DNA of 64,000 nucleotides from G965267335 sp965267335. Lineage in GTDB: Bacteria; Bacteroidota; Bacteroidia; Cytophagales; JAAEPT01. Of the stretch, positions 62,839-64,000 are shown in pieces. The DNA is taken from NCBI GenBank assembly GCA_965267335.1, contig OZ253953.1:1736001-1800000 (forward strand). Reading direction: 5' to 3'. A model generated the notes under the pieces. That model worked only from the letters and a program-made list of their open reading frames with translations, did no database searches and was not told the origin of the DNA. A program made the position numbers and the translations under genes. Within the stretch, counting starts at the first letter, position 1. Each line of letters begins with the position of its first letter.

Positions 62839-63420
62839 TTATCGGACTACTTTTTTTATCTTTTTGCTGCCAATCCATACTTTCTCATTTGTTTCGAGAT
62901 CGGTAAGGGTTAAGTCAACCTGATAGTAAACCACTTTTTCTCGGGAGTTGGAATCTGTAATAGAGTTGATTGTTCCCTGCAGTATGAAATCTGCGCCCTT
63001 TTCCAATCCCCATTGTTTTGCTGTAGAATTTGAGGAGAATTCCTGTTGGTCGGCACGTTCCATTCTTAGTTCCTCCCGTGCTTCACCACCTTGAACCAGC
63101 TTAACTTTTCCTGAGTTGATAAATTGTCTTTCTATATCGTTGATGAAAGACTCGGTATTAATATGCTCGCTGGACTTGTTCTTTACTAGTCCCACTATCA
63201 CGGTTGGTTTTTTGCTATTCTCTTCAATAAAATTGGTTATCCAAACATGAGACAACCCGTCTTTCACCATCTCATCAGAAACTAATTTAGAATCTGTGTC
63301 GTTCCATCTTCCACTAAGATCAATTTGTTTATTTTCATCCACTCTGGATACGTTTTTGGATGTAGTGCAGGCTGTGAAAATTGTCGAACCAACTACAAGG
63401 ATTTTGATTAATTTTTTCAT
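62839..63420 (-). CDS. LpoB-like penicillin-binding protein activator
   Basis: A 193-residue lipoprotein with lipobox cysteine at residue 18 (IFTAC) and the LpoB domain: LSGRWNDTDSKLVSDEM, TVIVGLVKNKSSEHINT, DIERQFINSGKVKLVQ and ADFILQGTINSI. In E. coli LpoB stimulates PBP1b from the outer membrane. That this protein does the same here is inferred from family only. It leads a two-gene operon with the COG3014 lipoprotein. Confidence 0.92.
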   Translation of the reverse strand: MKKLIKILVVGSTIFTACTTSKNVSRVDENKQIDLSGRWNDTDSKLVSDEMVKDGLSHVWITNFIEENSKKPTVIVGLVKNKSSEHINTESFINDIERQFINSGKVKLVQGGEAREELRMERADQQEFSSNSTAKQWGLEKGADFILQGTINSITDSNSREKVVYYQVDLTLTDLETNEKVWIGSKKIKKVVR

Positions 63421-63484
63421 TTTAGGCGATTAGTTTTTTATCTAGACGTTTGTGGTTTATTATGTCACTATAAAATATAAAGTT

Positions 63485-63976
63485 CTACTTGGAAGCATTC
63501 ATTTTGGCATGTTCAACCTTGCTTATAAAGTGTTCTCGTTCCTCAAATCCCATCCAGCGTAATTGGAAATTAATGGTCATTCCAGAAGCATAAAAGGAAA
63601 ATATTTTCCTAATAGACAGGAAGAACCTAACGACATAGCTAAATGCCAAAATGACAGAAAAATAGAAAATAATTTGTGCCGGAGTGGACCCTAAATGTAA
63701 ATTCCCAAAGAAGTACTTAACAATCTCCGCATTACAGAAAAAATTGTTAAAGAGATAAACAGATCCGTTTATTAGAATGAAATAGAGAATGGCTTTTCGT
63801 AAAAATTTTAGTTGAAATGACGTCTTTAATTCACATGAAGTAAGTTCACTCAACATTATACTTTTGATGGTACTACCGAAAAAGTTTTTGTTTATTTCTC
63901 TGAGGCGATAGGAGGTAAGAAGAAAATTTTTATTCTTTGACTCCCAAAGAATTTCTTCATCGTGAAATTTTATCAT
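63485..63976 (-). CDS. Membrane protein with PH-like features
   Basis: A 163-residue protein with two hydrophobic segments (about 63-83 and 97-117) and an N-terminal LTSYRLREI ... SIMLSELTSCEL pattern like a bacterial PH domain, split by the membrane part. Function is unknown. Its ATG overlaps by one base a TGA read from upstream on the same strand (TGATG), so another gene probably precedes it beyond the window. Confidence 0.75.
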   Translation of the reverse strand: MIKFHDEEILWESKNKNFLLTSYRLREINKNFFGSTIKSIMLSELTSCELKTSFQLKFLRKAILYFILINGSVYLFNNFFCNAEIVKYFFGNLHLGSTPAQIIFYFSVILAFSYVVRFFLSIRKIFSFYASGMTINFQLRWMGFEEREHFISKVEHAKMNASK

Positions 63977-64000
63977 CAGCTTACGTTATTGGTGTTCATG
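63976..64000 (-). CDS. C-terminal end of an upstream gene (partial)
   Basis: On the minus strand a frame ending NTNNVS and TGA (63978-63976) reaches the window edge and overlaps the next ATG by one base. Only eight codons are visible, so identity is not known; the coupling makes a real gene plausible. Confidence 0.3.

Overview
The window looks like chromosome from a marine-type member of the Bacteroidota, most probably the order Cytophagales. This is inferred from an alternative complex III operon joined to a caa3-type cytochrome oxidase, two secreted proteins with type IX secretion (T9SS) C-terminal sorting domains, a 641-residue IspG with the large inserted domain, a fused E1 alpha/beta 2-oxoacid dehydrogenase, many TTG/GTG starts without Shine-Dalgarno sequences, and several clear TTG-N17-23-TAnnTTTG promoters. 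No species is claimed.

Layout. 1-10.7 kb is one long respiratory operon on the + strand: the end of actC, then actD, actE, actF, coxB, coxA, ctaB, two subunit III genes, a subunit IV gene, a SCO-like protein, a DUF420 protein, a small CxxC membrane protein and a DUF983 zinc-ribbon protein. Together they encode a quinol-to-oxygen electron route plus its heme and copper assembly factors. 10.8-17.9 kb holds a very large NtrY-like histidine kinase overlapping a large outer-membrane protein gene. 17.9-25.5 kb has an MlaFE-like ABC pair (-), a short-chain dehydrogenase, ispG and a repeat-rich T9SS cargo protein. 25.6-30.5 kb is mostly minus-strand housekeeping (desaturase, TPR protein, TfoX-like, RibD/DHFR-like, DUF1573) with a decayed histidine kinase tail at 29.5 kb. 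30.5-43.2 kb has the fused E1 enzyme, a LuxE-like enzyme, an exporter-like trio (ABC half-transporter, HlyD, TolC), a GH16 glucanase and an NtrC-type regulator without a DNA-binding domain.

43.2-45.4 kb is the most accessory-looking part: a tyrosine-recombinase C-terminal relic, a retropepsin-like protein with a DUF5678-like partner, an AT-rich stretch with a possible transposase relic, and a membrane protein/lipoprotein pair. After rnpB (-) come Smr/DUF2027, DUF2279 and TamB genes (-), back to back with tsaD-smpB-NlpC/P60-HNH-rpsA (+). tRNA-Cys follows, with a partial duplicate of its own 3' half interrupted by a palindrome. The last 7 kb holds envelope proteins: a DUF2490/CotH pair, a COG3014/LpoB-like lipoprotein pair, and a 173-bp imperfect inverted repeat between two convergent genes.

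The observations most worth a second look are the ABC exporter whose nucleotide-binding domain has lost the Walker A lysine, the LSGGQ signature, the Q-loop and the H-loop; the interrupted tRNA-Cys duplication; the 173-bp inverted repeat; the integrase relic beside the retropepsin/DUF5678 pair; and the promoter and hairpin leader of rpsA. I did not find a CRISPR array, an intact insertion sequence, a prophage or a recognisable defence system.
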